Assembly (NCBI RefSeq): GCF_000283155.1
Contig: NW_004454182.1
Location: 3,776,630 to 3,840,629 of the forward strand
Length of the DNA: 64,000 nucleotides
Direction of reading: 5' to 3'
Source: Ceratotherium simum simum
Taxonomy: Eukaryota > Chordata > Mammalia > Perissodactyla > Rhinocerotidae
Made by a program: the position numbers and the translations under genes. Position 1 is the first letter of the stretch, and every line of letters starts with the position of its first letter. The notes under the pieces were generated by a model. The model saw only the letters and a list, made by a program, of their open reading frames with translations. It made no database searches and was not told the DNA's origin. Of the stretch, positions 38,543 through 49,269 are shown piece by piece.

Positions 38543-39281
38543 CAGGTTTCCCCTGCTATCTGAAAGTTCACTTTATATGCCACTTGGTTTTTAGGAAAGA
38601 CCTACCTTAGTACCTGTTTTCACTAACCAAAAGAAATCCGAAGAGGATTTTCACTTTTATGAAAAAAGGCAAAAATAGCATCCAACATTTGGTTTGCAGT
38701 GAGCCATTATAAAGGTTAAATAGTCAAGCATATTGTCATATTTCAAGCATTCCACATCAGCTACAGCAGATGAGGAATCTCGATCTTTGACATGGAGGCA
38801 GGCAGACCTAGAAGAAAGTATAGACGTTAGTGACCTGCCAACCCTGATGGATTCAGAGGACAATGAGACATTAATAGATGACCCTCTTTCTCTCTCTCCT
38901 ACACCCCAGTCTCCTGTATCTCCCACCACCCCAGCCTCCGACAACTCAGCCCAACACACCATCATCACCCCCACTACCGCTCAGCCTTCCAGTGTACTCA
39001 GTGTCTTCCCAATTCTGGTAAGTGGAACGACACTGTACGTATATTATTTCTATCTTACATAGGCTGTGTGTTTATCATATCAATTCTACTTTGACTATAG
39101 GTCAGTGTAATTTTAAGTTTCATGTGTTATTTGGTATAATTTGGTATGTTATTTTTTTGGGTCTGGGAACACTCAAAACTTTATCCCATATAAAGTAGTG
39201 GTAATTGCTTCTTTGCTTTACGCCATGGTTTACAAAAGGTTTTATAGTAACAGTCTACTTTCGGATGGTAGGGGAAACCTG
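38543..39281 (+). mobile_element. Tigger-like DNA transposon with inverted termini, inside L2
   Basis: The left end reads caggtttcccctgctatctg and the right end reads 'cggatggtaggggaaacctg'. They are inverted repeats with few mismatches over about 25 bases. A TA precedes the left end (38541-38542); the matching right TA has mutated to TC. At 739 bp it is far shorter than an autonomous Tigger of about 2.4-2.8 kb, so it is internally deleted. The L2 sequence resumes exactly at its right edge, which confirms the boundaries. Confidence 0.8.
38733..39062 (+). pseudogene. 109-codon open frame in the Tigger-like element
   Basis: The frame opens MSYFKHSTSATADEE and then has acidic and Ser/Thr/Pro-rich stretches, for example DLPTLMDSEDNETLIDDP followed by LSLSPTPQSPVSPTTP. 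Such a tail would fit the acidic, low-complexity C-terminal part of a pogo/Tigger transposase or a linker in front of it, but I see no helix-turn-helix and no DDE catalytic residues. The ATG has no supporting context. It is most likely a remnant of the transposase C-terminus kept open by chance. An alternative is a piece of other coding sequence captured by the element. Confidence 0.4.
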
Positions 39282-39560
39282 TCTGTAGGAAGTATAGACA
39301 ACTCCTTCAAAAAGATTGGCTAAAAATGGGAGGAGAGTGATGGAATGGTAGCTGAAGGGCAAGGTGAAGTAGAGTTGGGGTAGTTGCTTTTACTACTGTT
39401 GAAGACATCATATGGTTTTATTTTCCAAAAGGGAGAGCATTAAATTTGATTAAATGTTGAAGAGAAAGAGTGATTTCACAAGCGGTGGTTGACGATTTAG
39501 ATGAAGAGAGAAGGAATTACAATTCAAAGCACAGATAGAGGGATGCGTCCACATAAATAA
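39282..39560 (-). mobile_element. L2 LINE, long antisense copy (right part)
   Basis: Continues the antisense L2 after the transposon: 'ggaagtatagacaactcctt', 'gggaggagagtgatggaatg', 'gtagctgaagggcaaggtg'. Extent to the right is uncertain. Confidence 0.55.
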
Positions 39561-42265
39561 TTATTTTCTCAGACATTTAATAAGTGCCCACTTACAGAGC
39601 ATATCTGAGAAATAGTACCATCACATATTGGGGAACATTTCTATTGAGCATGGGCTTAACTGGGACCACGGTAAAGTAACATGTCTTCAGAGGACAAACT
39701 TTATAACCTTTTCACATTCAACTTTTAGAAGTAGCATGCTTATTATTCTAAAGCTATTTACTAAAGTTGACTCATTTTTTCATTTGTAATCAGATTCATT
39801 TAAAACATAAACCCTATGTGATATGGTCTTTGCTAAAGTGTTTCTTCAAAAATGCAGACAAGTTAAATGTATAAACAGATAGCTAATTGAACTGTGAAAT
39901 CTTACTATTGCTATTGTGCTCAATTTACTTTGCTGAATTTTAATGTTAAAAGGCTATCAAAGCATAGCCATGGGAAAATGCTCCGCATTACAAATGTATA
40001 TACGGAATTCCATGAATGTTAATTATTTTATTCACATCAAATTCTCTATTCAGTGAAATATTTGGCTTCTTTTGTGTCTTCATAACTGTTTTCTATGAAA
40101 ATGTATTAAAGAATTGCAGATATGTACTCTGACCCCAAATTGTAATACAATTGTTTTGCTATCTTACTGAAGGAATGGAATGACACTGTTGCTCAAGTTA
40201 ACAGAAAAAAAAGTAACAATAAAGTCCTTTTTTTTTATTTCAAGGACATTTCCACCTATCTGTCAATAGAGAATCTAGTCTATATTCACAGAAGCTGCCG
40301 TCTATATATTACAAGATATGATAAAAGGGTTTCGCTTTTAGCAAGTGCAAAGGGGAAAATTAAAATGCCACAAAATGTATGGAACTTGAAGAATATGCAT
40401 TCTAGCTTCATTTGACAAGGGAAATTTGTCAAACTCTCAATTGTACTTATTGACCATGTGGCTTCACCATGCCATGTTTTAGCTCTCCTTTTAAGTTACA
40501 TTATAAACTTGGCTTTCTATTTAACAAAATACCCTAACACAATAAAATTATATATTTTTCACTTACTAGTTAAGATTAACTTTCGGCATTTAATTTTAAT
40601 TTATATTATCCTTACTGTGTTTACACTTGACTGAAAACGATCATAGTTCCTAAGTTTACAGTTAAGTGCCATCTAAATACTTGTTCTGGACAGTGCATCA
40701 TAATTGGGAAGCCTGGAAATGCTAATGGAAACAGGTGGTATTTTCAAATGGAAAACAGCCACTCCTGAGTTCATTTATATTTGGTAATTACACTTCTCAT
40801 TATCTTTTCCTGTTGATGCCAGATTGGTTGTCACTCCACAGGGAATACATACGTCAAAACTGCATTTTCACAATTACCTAACACTTATTTGGTGGCAAAA
40901 TTGAATCTAGAATATGAAAATTTGCAGATTGTGACCAGACATGATTTTCTTGCAGCCAAAAGTATGCGTGAAAATTTAAAAATTCTCACTCAACATATTA
41001 AGACATACTCCTTTTTTGCCTTTCTATCAGCAGGGGCTTAATCAATAAGAAATCTCTTAAATTAAGTAATAAGAAATATCAAATTCTAAAGAACCAAGCA
41101 TGCTCCTAATATAAGTTATTTCCTGTTTTCTTAAAATTGTTTTGAATATTACCAGCAAATATTATGTTTTTGATAGAGAGAAAGATTGATTGATCGAAAG
41201 AACGATGTGTACATCTTCAGTCTCAGCCAGCTATTGGTTGCGAGCCTTATTCTTAATTGACAATGAAATAAGCTGCTTTCTTTTGCAAGAGTAGAGTGAT
41301 GAAGATGCATCATATAGAGAGTGAACAGAGCTGTCTCAGGAGGGAGTGAGGACCGGACTGCATTGTATCTTAGACATGAACAGATCCATTCCTTAGTTAA
41401 TGTATAGTGCTCAATTTAAAAGCCTTTAGACCAAAGATTATTGTGATTCTTAAACTGCATTCTCGTATCTTGATTACATGTATTGGATTTTTATGAAAAA
41501 CGCTAGTATATTTAATGTGCAATATTGTGGAAGAATAAGTGAGAGAGACGGTAAACAAAGTGTATATATATGCTGGCAAAAATGTTTATGTTCTCTCCTC
41601 CCACATACAAACACCAACTCTTCCTGATTTCTGACTGCTTCCACCTCCAAACTCTGCCAGATTAGTCTCTGTAACTAATAAACCAATTACAAGGACCATA
41701 ATTTTTTCTCCCTTTATTTTATTTTTGTAACCACACATTTCCTCATATTGTCTACATCTCTATTTCAGATATGATGCATTTCTTCTACATCCCAGATATC
41801 TCACAGAATTAATGCTTTCAGTTTTTAAGGAATTCTTTTTGTCCTGACATCCAGCACTCTTCACTACTTCATGGAGAAGCACTAGCTTGCATTCTATAAA
41901 GCATCATTTTGCCAGCAGTATTGTTCTTTGTTCAAAGTAATGTGCATTCTCTCGTCAATCTTAATTATAACTATTTTGTTTACCTTTCACAGAAATTTGG
42001 AAAAAAAAAAGATTTTCCACTATATTATTTTTCTTCTCTTCCTAACAAACTATTTTTCAAATGTTCTGCCCCATAGGCACTTTTCTTCATTTCTCTTCCT
42101 TTCTTGCTTAAGTCACCTGTCAGGTCATTTAATATTTTCTGTTATCTCTTCAACAGAAGGGGCCTCAGGCTGTAGCTTGACAAAGACACCCAAAGGTATC
42201 AACATCTCAAGTAGACTCCAGCTGTCACTACCTCCCCAGTCCTCTTGTTCTAAATGGGGAATGAT
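39561..42265. other. Repeat-poor AT-rich block, no gene seen
   Basis: For about 2.7 kb I recognise no transposon. The 133-codon plus frame at 41928-42329 is the largest here. It starts hydrophobic (MFKVMCILSSILIITILFTF) and then becomes Ser/Leu-rich, and it runs into an L2-like end. I do not think it is a gene. Old unique sequence of this type sometimes holds conserved non-coding elements; nothing in the sequence alone proves that. Confidence 0.4.
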
Positions 42266-42269
42266 TGAA

Positions 42270-42400
42270 GTGTTTGGTCTAATGATGTTTCAACATTTAT
42301 TTAGGGCTCATTTTGTGTCAGGTGTTTAACATATAAAAGATACAGGTCCTCCCTCCAAGGAGCTTACATTCCAAGATATTCAAAAAAGACAGATATGCAG
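42270..42400 (-). mobile_element. L2 3' end fragment, antisense
   Basis: 'caacatttatttagggctca', then 'ttttgtgtcaggtgtttaac', then 'ccctccaaggagcttacatt' is the antisense L2 3' end. Confidence 0.6.
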
Positions 42401-43240
42401 AGGAGCTCTTTGTAAAATGTATTTTTCCCAAGTGCCAGAGATCATAAATGGAAAAAAAATCGAGAAACATTAAAGAAAGATTTTTGACAGAAGCAGAAAA
42501 GGCCACTGTCTCTCTATTGCCATTTTAATTTTAGAGACAGATAGGCTTAAAGAGTAGAAAATAATTTATGTTAAAGAGCCAAACTGGTTAAAATAAAACT
42601 GTATTTCAAGTTTTTATGCTTATATTTCTATAACTCTCAGTGTAAATGTTGATTTGGAGATAACGTAAGATGACTTATTTCAGGACAAATCTAATGGAAA
42701 CTTGTTCTTTGAGGAACTGGGAAGATTTCAATGTTGAATCTTAAAATCAGATAAATATTGAAATCTCTGGTGACTTTGAAGTCTGGGAAACAGAGGAGAG
42801 GTGGATTTTAGTTCTTCCTTAAATTGTATTCAGACTATAGAATAAAAGTCAGTATGAAGAGCATTGACTGAGAAGATAGCACTGAAGGGCAGCAATTGTA
42901 TTTTTGGTTCATCATTTATGATAACAGAATGATAGGCAATATACAAGAATCTCTCCCTATGTTAGGATAGAACAGGTTGTCAGGAAACTTTACTGTCTGA
43001 AAAGAGAGTGAGAAAAGGAGATTTGAAGTACAGGGAAAAACAATCCTAGATAAAACCATAAGGAGCAAGTATGAAAAACAACAGAGTATGACACATAAAA
43101 TGTAATTCTCAGGGTGAAAGAATAGGGAAAAATGAAAACAGTTCTTATAACATACAATATCTATACATCAATAAGCAGTTGTGGCTAAAAAACACTCTAA
43201 AGGTAGAATTTTTATCCAAGGAATCAAATATGATGAGATA
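42401..43240. other. AT-rich intergenic sequence, no gene seen
   Basis: Purine-rich near 42750-43060 and possibly very old L2-like, but no motif is clear. Confidence 0.35.
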
Positions 43241-43248
43241 TTCTAGAA

Positions 43249-43472
43249 CAGGGATCAGGAAATTTTTCCTCTCTATTGCCAAATAGTATATTTTTTTAGG
43301 CTTTGCCAACCATACAGGTCTCTTTAGCAAATACTCAGTTCTGCCTATATAGCATGAAACGGTTATAAACAACACCTACAGCAATGAGAGTGGCTGTGCT
43401 CAAATAAACCTTTATTTTTAAAAGCAAGATTTTGCCAGATTTGGTTAATGGTCTGTAGTTTTCCAAGCTCTG
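43249..43472 (-). mobile_element. MER20 hAT-Charlie transposon, perfect 8-bp duplication
   Basis: Starts cagggatcaggaaatttttc and ends 'tagttttccaagctctg', diverged inverted ends. The interior 'taggctttgccaaccataca', 'gagagtggctgtgctcaaat' and 'aaacctttatttttaaaagc' is MER20. The 8-base duplication ttctagaa is present at 43241-43248 and 43473-43480 without mismatch, as expected for hAT. Length is 224 bp. Confidence 0.93.
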
Positions 43473-43590
43473 TTCTAGAACTATTGAGATTATTTATAAA
43501 GTGATTCCAAGTTGGTATTTTTGATCCTCCACTTCTATAGTTTACTTCTATCATATTTTATTTTGACATTTTAAAAAACGGGGTAGTTTG

Positions 43591-43837
43591 GGGGCCGGCC
43601 CGGCGGCGTAGTGGTTAAGTTCGTGCTCTCTGCATCAGCAGCCCACAGTTTGCAGGTTCAGATCTTGGGCACAGACCTACACAGCAGTTATCAAGCCATG
43701 CTGTGGAAGGCGTACCACATATAAAGTAAAGGAGGATGGGCACAGATGTTGGGCCAGGGCCAATCTTCCTCAGCAAAAAGAGGAGGATTGGGAACAGATG
43801 TTAGTTCAGGGCTAATCTTGCTCACCAAAAAAAAAAA
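43591..43837 (+). mobile_element. ERE SINE, sense, full length
   Basis: Head ggggccggcccggcggcgta then gtggttaagttcgtg; body 'atcaagccatgctgtggaag', 'cgtaccacatataaagtaaa'; two tail modules; A-run 43827-43837. The repeat ggtagttt occurs at 43582-43589 and 43845-43852. This is the shorter, 'catataaagta' form, different from the copies at 3.2-6.9 kb. Confidence 0.94.
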
Positions 43838-43859
43838 GAGGGGAGGTAGTTTTATAAAT

Positions 43860-45239
43860 AATGTTATATCATGAAAACCATATGTATCTCAAAATTTAAA
43901 AGGTACTGTGTATGACAATAGACAATGCCAATAGAGGCTCTGTAAATTAAAAATAATTAAAATAATCAAAAATAATGAGTCCCTATGATTTTTAAAATTT
44001 GATCAATATTAAGCTCATTGATAAGTTTCAGGCCAACTACAAGTCAACAAAATAGAATACGCTTAAATATCAACAGTAACTTAAGCCACATATAAGCACA
44101 TATATTTATTATATCACCTTAGCATCATCTCCTGCTTTTTTCTCACGCGGGGCTCTCTGTGAACATTCTTCCCACTGCACCTCACGTCCTTCAGGCTTGA
44201 CCAAGTGCGTCCATTATCCTCAAAGACAACTCCTTGCTATGCATGGAATGTGAGCCATGCCTTGCTGAGGGGTAACCACCCAAAGTGTGAACACAGGAGA
44301 GTGATTGGAGGGTCCCTAACTGAGCTGAGTCCTCAGGTCACTGTAGGCCCTTAGCAAGGAGTGATTTGAATAATCTTCTTATCACTCAGCTGGTATTCTT
44401 TCAACCACCAGCTGTCAAATGTGTATATTCATGCTGTAGCTATGCTCACCCTCCTACAAGATCTCTTAGCAGGAACAAATTTGACATCTATAATGGATCA
44501 AGAAATGGTCACTCTTGTAGAGGCAGCCCTATACCAAGCTCAATCCATTCCTTGACTCATTTTATCCCCTACTGGGAGAAGAGGCTATTTGAATATTCAG
44601 GCCAATAAGATTGCCTTGGTCTGATCCCCTAAAGTCGTGGACCAAATGCTTAAACAAAACACATGTGCATTTACCAATAACAGGCAATATATTTTAAGCA
44701 CTTCCCACACTAAATTCATATTTAAGAGAGAAAAATAAATCTCCAACATTTCAGAGACATAGTTCTGTTAATAAACCTAATTTGAGTTACTAAATTCTGG
44801 TTAATGGTGACCTTACACTTTCCTCCAAGAACAATGAAACTGCTGGTCTTATATTTGTGTAACTAAGGAACGCTAATTTGTAATTTTCCCCAAACGAAAG
44901 GAAATCTGCCAAAGGTGCATTGAATCTCTCTCTACCTCTAGAGACATAAACTGGCAACTTTTAAATACATGTAGTCCAACTCCATAAAGATTAAGACTCA
45001 GTATTCACCAGCTACCCAGTTCCAATATGGTTAGAATAAACAAGTATTGACAGCAAATTTCCTAATGTAATTTCTGAAAAGAAACTGAAGGCTTTCAAAA
45101 GAAGCTGGAATCAAAGCATCTGGAAGCAATCACTGTAACAATGCCTTTAAAAGATGAAAATGCCTTACAGAAACCAAATGGAACTAACAAATATTTTGAA
45201 CACCTATTCAAACAAAATATCATAGGTTTACCCTTGCTG
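43860..45239. other. Intergenic sequence, no gene seen
   Basis: A 500-bp portion (about 44120-44640) has higher GC and an 80-codon plus frame at 44366-44608 with no motif. It may be LTR-derived. The rest is AT-rich and unrecognised. Confidence 0.35.
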
Positions 45240-45590
45240 TTTCCTCTGCTTGAAAGTCCCCCCTCCCATGGTGAAATCTGCATGGTTCACTCTCTCATCT
45301 CCATGTCTTCACTTAAATGACTCCTCCGTGAGACCTTCTGTAGACACTCCATCAGAGATTGAATCTTCCTCCCCCAATTTCTTCCACACTCTGTTCCTCC
45401 ACCTTATTTTATTTTTCTTACGAGCGTTTATCATCATCAAAATTTATTTCATTTGTTTATTATACAGTTTTTCTCACAACTCTCAGCAAGAATGAGTGTT
45501 GAAAGAAAGCAAGGAATTCTACCTTACATATAGTAGGTGTTCAATAATTATTTGGTGAATAAACAAATGATTGAATGAATAAATAAGTAG
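45240..45590 (+). mobile_element. L2 LINE 3' fragment, sense
   Basis: 'atgactcctccgtgagacct', then 'ccaccttattttatttttct', then 'ccttacatatagtaggtgtt' and 'caataattatttggtgaata' plus AATG-like repeats follow the L2 3' UTR. The 81-codon frame at 45250-45495 is within it. Confidence 0.7.
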
Positions 45591-45989
45591 CTCTTTTTCA
45601 CAGAAGAACCTAAACCATTCCATGTCTCTTCATCAAAATTTAATATAAAGTTAGGATCTGTGGCAACTTATATGCAATTAAGAAATATGCATTTCTTCTA
45701 TTTCAAGTCCATCAATTGTTGTCTTCTCTTGGCTAACTTAGATTTTTGTCAAGCTTGCTTTAGCATTTGATGCTTGATAATGATACTGCAGAGAACCACT
45801 CAAATACAGTGCTATTGATACCAGCCCTGATATTGGTTCCCCTACATTAAACCTAGCATATATGAGGTTAAAACCAAAAGCACCCATCTCCTTTCCCTGC
45901 TTCTCTAGTTACATTCATGTGTAAATATGGTTTCTTCAACCTTTGTATTCCTGAACTTCTCAAGGCAAATAGAAGTTACAAATTATTAA
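45591..45989. other. AT-rich sequence, nothing recognised
   Basis: May contain the U3 start of the LTR that ends near 46486, but no clear boundary was seen. Confidence 0.3.
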
Positions 45990-46486
45990 AAGCCCCGGTG
46001 TCCTGCACTGGGCTCACACTAAAGTTTTGGTTAATTATGGGTCCTTGAAGTTTATTACAGGGAAACTGGTGTCCAGAGAATATCAAGAAACTGAAGCTTC
46101 CCAGACCCCAACTCCTCAGATTCCTGGTGCCGGAATCCACCATCTATCACAGAGGCAAATAAGCAAGGACACCCATCTGCAGATTCCCTTACCTCACCAT
46201 CCCGCTCCCTGCAAGCAGCCACACAAGGCCAAATGCAGGCTGGTGGGAAGGTGCCAGCCAGCAAGGCCACAGGCTCCCCCTTCCCTACTTAAAACTCCAA
46301 ATAAAAACACACACCTTTTTCCCTTCAAGGAGGTGGATCTGAGTTTTTAGCTCCCATCTTCTCATCTGGCTGCCTTCTGATAATAAAAGCCCCTTTCCTT
46401 GCCATAAGCCTGGCATTCCAGTTTTTATTTTTGGCACCTCTTGTGTGGTGGGTAAATGGATCTGTGTTTGTGGCCAGTAACAGTAT
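45990..46486 (+). mobile_element. Gammaretrovirus-like (class I) LTR with promoter and poly-A signals
   Basis: A GC-rich U3-like part contains 'ccctacttaaaactccaaat' (TATA-like) near 46283. About 100 bases on, 'ctgataataaaagccccttt' carries an AATAAA signal near 46382. 'gcattccagtttttattttt' plus 'ggcacctcttgtgtggtggg' looks like R/U5. The end 'ggccagtaaca' fits the CA terminus. The start is uncertain. The 107-codon plus frame at 46027-46350 lies in U3 and is not a gene. Confidence 0.5.
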
Positions 46487-46694
46487 CATACAAGAGGTCC
46501 ATATAATTTATGTAAAAATCAACTTTGTCTAATGGCATGGGGAGAAAGAAAAAAATATTAGTATAAGTTATTCTACCAACATTTACCTTAGCCTATCTCA
46601 GTCCTTGCAATGACAATTGTGTATCTCATCTTAATGCACAGAGTGTGTTTCCAGCATCAATTCAAATAATCCATAGTCAATCTAGAAATCAAAA

Positions 46695-47160
46695 TTGGTG
46701 TGAGTTTATTATGAGACAGAGCTGAGGACTAGCCCAGGGAAAGAAGGGCACCAAAGAAGTGGGGTGTACAAGTGGTTATATACTGTCATGGAACAAAGAG
46801 CATACACCACATGTGATAGGAATGCCCCTTTTACAATTGTCACGAGATGCTTAGCTGACACAGTAAGACAGTGGTCAGCAGGTTGGTGGTCACAAGGTGA
46901 GCACAGCAGGTTGGTAATTAATCCTTGCGTTAGGGAGAGATGCTTATCCTTAAAGAAATGCTGATTTGGGGGGAAGCTACATCCCTACCTTTAGGGGCAT
47001 CATTCTTGTCTTTAGGACATAGTAAATGTTTAAAGCAGATGTACAATGTATGCTTAACAGGCCACGTCAGGCCCTTTTGGAAAAAGAAGGTCAGACCAAA
47101 TTAGTTTTAAACCTAATGGCTTCCTTATATACTCCAATATATCCCATTGTTTTTCATTTA
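46695..47160 (-). mobile_element. Probable LTR fragment, antisense
   Basis: 'gtgtgagtttattatgagac' near 46698 is the reverse complement of an LTR poly-A region. 'ggtcagcaggttggtggtca' and 'gcacagcaggttggtaatta' form a short internal duplication typical of some LTRs. No named family, no duplication. Confidence 0.35.
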
Positions 47161-47176
47161 TTTATCACTAGAATAT

Positions 47177-47183
47177 CCATCTA

Positions 47184-47216
<33 letters not shown>

Positions 47217-47252
47217 CTCTATCCATCTATCTATATACCTATCTATTATATA
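47177..47252 (+). repeat. (CTAT)n tetranucleotide microsatellite
   Basis: About seven to eight perfect CTAT units at 47186-47215, with imperfect units on both sides up to about 47250. The Tyr/Leu/Ser/Ile repeat at the end of the 78-codon plus frame at 47026-47262 is the translated microsatellite. Confidence 0.93.
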
Positions 47253-47289
47253 TTGTATTTAACTTAACCGCTTAATTCAACCTAGAAAT

Positions 47290-48245
47290 GAGAAAAAAAA
47301 TTATTTCAATAAAATAGTTTAAAATATAAAATACTTCAGAATAAATTTAGTAAGAAAGCCCAGGAACTATTCGAAGAAAAGTATAAAAATATATTGAAGG
47401 TCAGAAGATATCTGAACAAATGAAAAAGTATTATGTGCTTTTTGATGGAAAGATAAAATAATAAAAATATCAGTTCTCCCAAAATTAATATAGGAATGTG
47501 ACCCAAGTTCAATTAGAATCCTGATAGTTTTTTAATTGGATAAAATAATCTGAAAATTTATATAGAAAAATAAATGTCTAAAATAGTCAGGGAAATGTAT
47601 GAATAAAGAACAGTGAAAAAGAACTTCTTTTGCCTGATTCTGTTGTTGGAATATGAGGAAAAGACGCCCTCATATATTACTATCGGAAACACACAGTACC
47701 GTAGCCTTGGAAAGAGAACAGGCAATACCTAGTACTATTAAAAACACCCACACCCTTTGATTCAGCTACGCTATTCTGGAACCCAACCCATAGAAATAAA
47801 GGCCTTGGTGTATAGGACATATATACAAGGACGGTTATCATAGCACTACTCAAAAAAAAAAACAAAACTAAAAATCTTTGTAACATCCACGGATAAGACA
47901 ATGGCTGGGAAAATTGTGGTAAATTCAAACTATGAAACATCATGAAGAGACTAAAAATCATGAGTTTATTCTATATCAATCAACTCAGAGAGATTTATGT
48001 TAGGAAACATTTAGTGAGGAAAGTGGAATGCAAAAAAATGTGTGATGACAAAAGTATGTATGTTTGTGCATAAACACATACACAAAGATGTATGTGTATA
48101 TATTTTTACGTAATTATATGAACAGACAATAAATATGGAAGGATACATTCTAATGGGTGAAACTGCCTACTAGGCAGGATGGGCAGATATGGCTTTTGGG
48201 GCAAAGAAATGGAAATGGTGGACCAAGGTAAATAAAAGGAAAAGA
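47290..48245 (+). mobile_element. L1 LINE 3' part, sense, old subfamily
   Basis: 'aagaaagcccaggaactatt' and 'caaaattaatataggaatgt' come from L1 ORF2. 'cacaccctttgattcagcta' + 'gaacccaacccatagaaata' and 'catcatgaagagactaaaaa' come from the ORF2 C-terminus and 3' UTR, ending near 'ggaaggatacattctaatgg'. Frame destroyed by stops. Confidence 0.7.
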
Positions 48246-48317
48246 AAAATAAAGATGGCATTAAAAATGAGGCATATATAATATGAACACAGTTATGCAT
48301 TCACATAAAATTACACA

Positions 48318-49062
48318 CACACTTATTAGCCATCAAAGAAATGCAAATCTAAACCATAAGGAAATACTTCTTTATACCCACTAGGATTGGTATAATCAAA
48401 AAGACTGACAAGAACGTGTGTTGGCAAGGACCTGGAGAAATTGGAACCCTCATACAGTGCTGATAGGAATGTAAAACCAGGCAGCTGCTTTGGAAAACAT
48501 TCTGGCAGTTCCTCAAATGGTTAAACATAGAGTTACCGTATAGTCCAGTTCTCCTCCTGGGTATACACCCATAGGATATGAAAACATGTCCACACAAAAA
48601 AAGTACTCAGGTGTTCATAGTGTATTATTCATAATAGCCAAAAGTGGAAACAAAATAAATATTCATCAACTGATGAATGGGTAAACAAAATGTGGTGTAT
48701 CCATACAATGGAATATTATTCAACCATGAAAAGGAGTGAAATACTGATACATGATACACCATGGATGAACATCTAAACCATGCTGAGTGAAAGAAGTCAG
48801 TCACAAAGGACTGCTTTGTATAATTTCATTTTTATTTAATGTCCAGAATGGCAAGTCTATAGAGATAGTAAGTAGATTAGTGGTAGCCTAGGGCTAGGGG
48901 AGATGTGGAGATTGGGGGTGATCACCAAAGGGTTTCCTTTGGGTAAAATTAAATGTTCTAAAACTGATTGTGGTGATGGATGCACAACTCTGAATATGAT
49001 AAAATCCATTGAATTGTATACTTTTAATGGGTGAATTGTATCTCAATAAAGCTGTTTAATTA
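48318..49062 (+). mobile_element. L1 LINE 3' end, L1MB-like, sense
   Basis: 'catcaaagaaatgcaaatct', 'ctggagaaattggaaccctc', 'ccatacaatggaatattatt' and 'gaatgggtaaacaaaatgtg' are the well-known L1 ORF2 C-terminal motifs. The 3' UTR ends 'tgaattgtatctcaataaag' plus ctgttt. The copy is 5'-truncated, which is usual for L1. It directly follows another L1 3' end. Confidence 0.9.
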
Positions 49063-49269
49063 TACACACCCATAAAACATGTATAAATCAACTTTGTTAA
49101 GCCAATAGTACCCACAGATTACGTTAAACTATTACCAACTGAATGCAGAATTTTTTTGTTTTACTTCCAGGACAATAAAAAGACACTTAGTTAATATTTC
49201 TTTTGCTATCTTATTTTCAAAATTTTTTCAGCTTTATGTAAAGAACTCCCAATTGAAAACTTTAAGATC

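Noticed and set aside
41928..42329. 133-codon plus frame starting with a hydrophobic stretch like a signal peptide
   Set aside because: Hydrophobicity comes from T-rich sequence. The rest is low-complexity Ser/Leu, and it ends inside an L2 fragment.
46027..46350. 107-codon plus frame rich in Pro/His/Gln
   Set aside because: It lies in the U3-like part of an LTR.
47177..47252. Possible CRISPR-like array of short direct repeats
   Set aside because: It is a simple 4-base microsatellite without spacers, in mammalian DNA.
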